5,904 nucleotides of DNA from Candidatus Pacearchaeota archaeon UBA284 (lineage in GTDB: Archaea > Nanobdellota > Nanobdellia > Pacearchaeales > UBA284). The stretch's first letter is position 1, and every line of letters starts with the position of its first letter. Location of the stretch: the NCBI GenBank assembly GCA_002499185.1, contig DAKN01000021.1, positions 1 to 5,904 of the forward strand, given 5' to 3'. Below the pieces are notes generated by a model. It did no database searches and had not been told where the DNA came from. It saw only the letters and a list, made by a program, of their open reading frames with translations. Of this stretch, positions 5,348 to 5,904 are shown piece by piece. Position numbers and translations under genes: made by a program.

Positions 5348-5904
5348 ATGGAATTTGATAAATTATTGCAAAAAAGAAGAAGCATAAGAAGATATTCTAC
5401 TAAAAAAATTAGTTTTGATGATGTTGCTGAAATTTGCGACTCGGCAAGATTTGCTCCTTGTGCAGCCAATATATTTACTACAAGAATAATTATCCTTGAC
5501 AATAAAGAAAAAATTTCAAAAATAGCTGATGCCTGTTTTAATCAAGAATTTATAAAAGATGCCCCTTATGTTTTAGTTGTCTGCAGTCAAGATTCTTTGC
5601 TGAAAAAAAGCTATAGTGAATTTGCAGATAAATATGCAAGACAGCAAACAGGGGCGTGTATAGAAAATATGCTATTAAAAACAACAGAACTTGGATTAGC
5701 TACTTGCTGGATCGGAGCTTTTGAAGAAGATGAGATAAAAAATCTTTTGAAAATTCCGGCAGAATGCAGAATAGATGCTATCCTTCCAATAGCAAAACCT
5801 TTTCCAAAAATGAAAATCAAGGAAAAACGAAAGCCTGAATTAAAACACATAGTTTTCTTCGAAAAATGGGGCAATCAAACAAAAGAAAAACAACCAATGC
5901 CTGC
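5348..5904 (+). CDS. Nitroreductase-family FMN oxidoreductase (C-terminal end beyond window edge)
   Basis: The ATG at 5348 opens a frame that stays open to the right edge (185 codons plus two bases). The protein starts MEFDKLLQKRRSIRRYS, the family's N-terminal arginine-rich FMN-phosphate motif. APCAAN (36-41) stands where family members commonly have a Ser-Ala-Gly-Asn-like loop. GACIENMLLKTTELGLATCWIGAFEEDEI (in pieces, 102-130) is the conserved helix and glycine-containing strand, followed by ILPIAKPFPK (145-154) near the second flavin contact. These enzymes act as cytoplasmic homodimers and use NAD(P)H to reduce flavin, quinones or nitro compounds; the physiological substrate cannot be read from sequence. 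At 185 residues it already matches the usual minimal family length (about 170-200), so the stop is probably just outside. It contains seven cysteines (30, 38, 63, 79, 104, 120, 140). It is transcribed divergently from the repair genes, and I see no functional link between them. Confidence 0.88.
   Translation, partial: MEFDKLLQKRRSIRRYSTKKISFDDVAEICDSARFAPCAANIFTTRIIILDNKEKISKIADACFNQEFIKDAPYVLVVCSQDSLLKKSYSEFADKYARQQTGACIENMLLKTTELGLATCWIGAFEEDEIKNLLKIPAECRIDAILPIAKPFPKMKIKEKRKPELKHIVFFEKWGNQTKEKQPMP

Noticed and set aside
5320..5874. Minus-strand open frames opposite the nitroreductase
   Set aside because: The plus-strand frame carries the conserved RRSIRRY and GLATCWIGAF motifs and a well-placed promoter. 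The minus-strand frames have neither.

Overview
The window is AT-rich DNA that looks archaeal. The evidence is a full-length archaeal-type ATP-dependent DNA ligase, an endonuclease IV-like protein with the archaeal HFSGI motif, BRE/TATA-type promoters instead of -35/-10 boxes, no clear Shine-Dalgarno sites, a U-tract terminator without a hairpin, and secreted proteins built from NEW3/CARDB-like beta-sandwich domains. AT bias, compact genes and an S-layer-like surface protein suggest a DPANN archaeon (Woesearchaeota/Pacearchaeota type). That lineage call is inference; no rRNA marker is present.

Layout. Positions 1-764 (minus) hold the N-terminal 254 residues of a secreted, Cys-containing repeat protein that runs off the left edge. 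A 215-bp gap carries a U-rich terminator and a possible promoter. Positions 980-2326 (minus) encode a complete 448-aa membrane-anchored surface protein. Its 264-bp upstream region has the clearest minus-strand promoter and a leader with a 20-bp perfect palindrome that can pair in two mutually exclusive ways. Positions 2591-3382 and 3416-5176 (both minus) are an AP endonuclease and an ATP-dependent DNA ligase separated by 33 bp, probably one transcript with the ligase first. A 171-bp divergent promoter region separates them from a nitroreductase-family gene (5348 to the right edge, plus), which appears to be transcribed leaderless.

How the genes fit together. There are three functional blocks: two paralogous-looking envelope proteins with nearly identical signal-peptide starts, a two-gene DNA repair unit (incision at abasic sites and nick sealing), and a flavin oxidoreductase. 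I see no mobile element, CRISPR array, tRNA or rRNA, and no convincing new multi-gene system. The most notable non-coding signal is the palindromic leader of the 448-aa surface protein gene. The most notable coding signal is the regular Cys-marked repeat, about 105 residues long, in the truncated surface protein.
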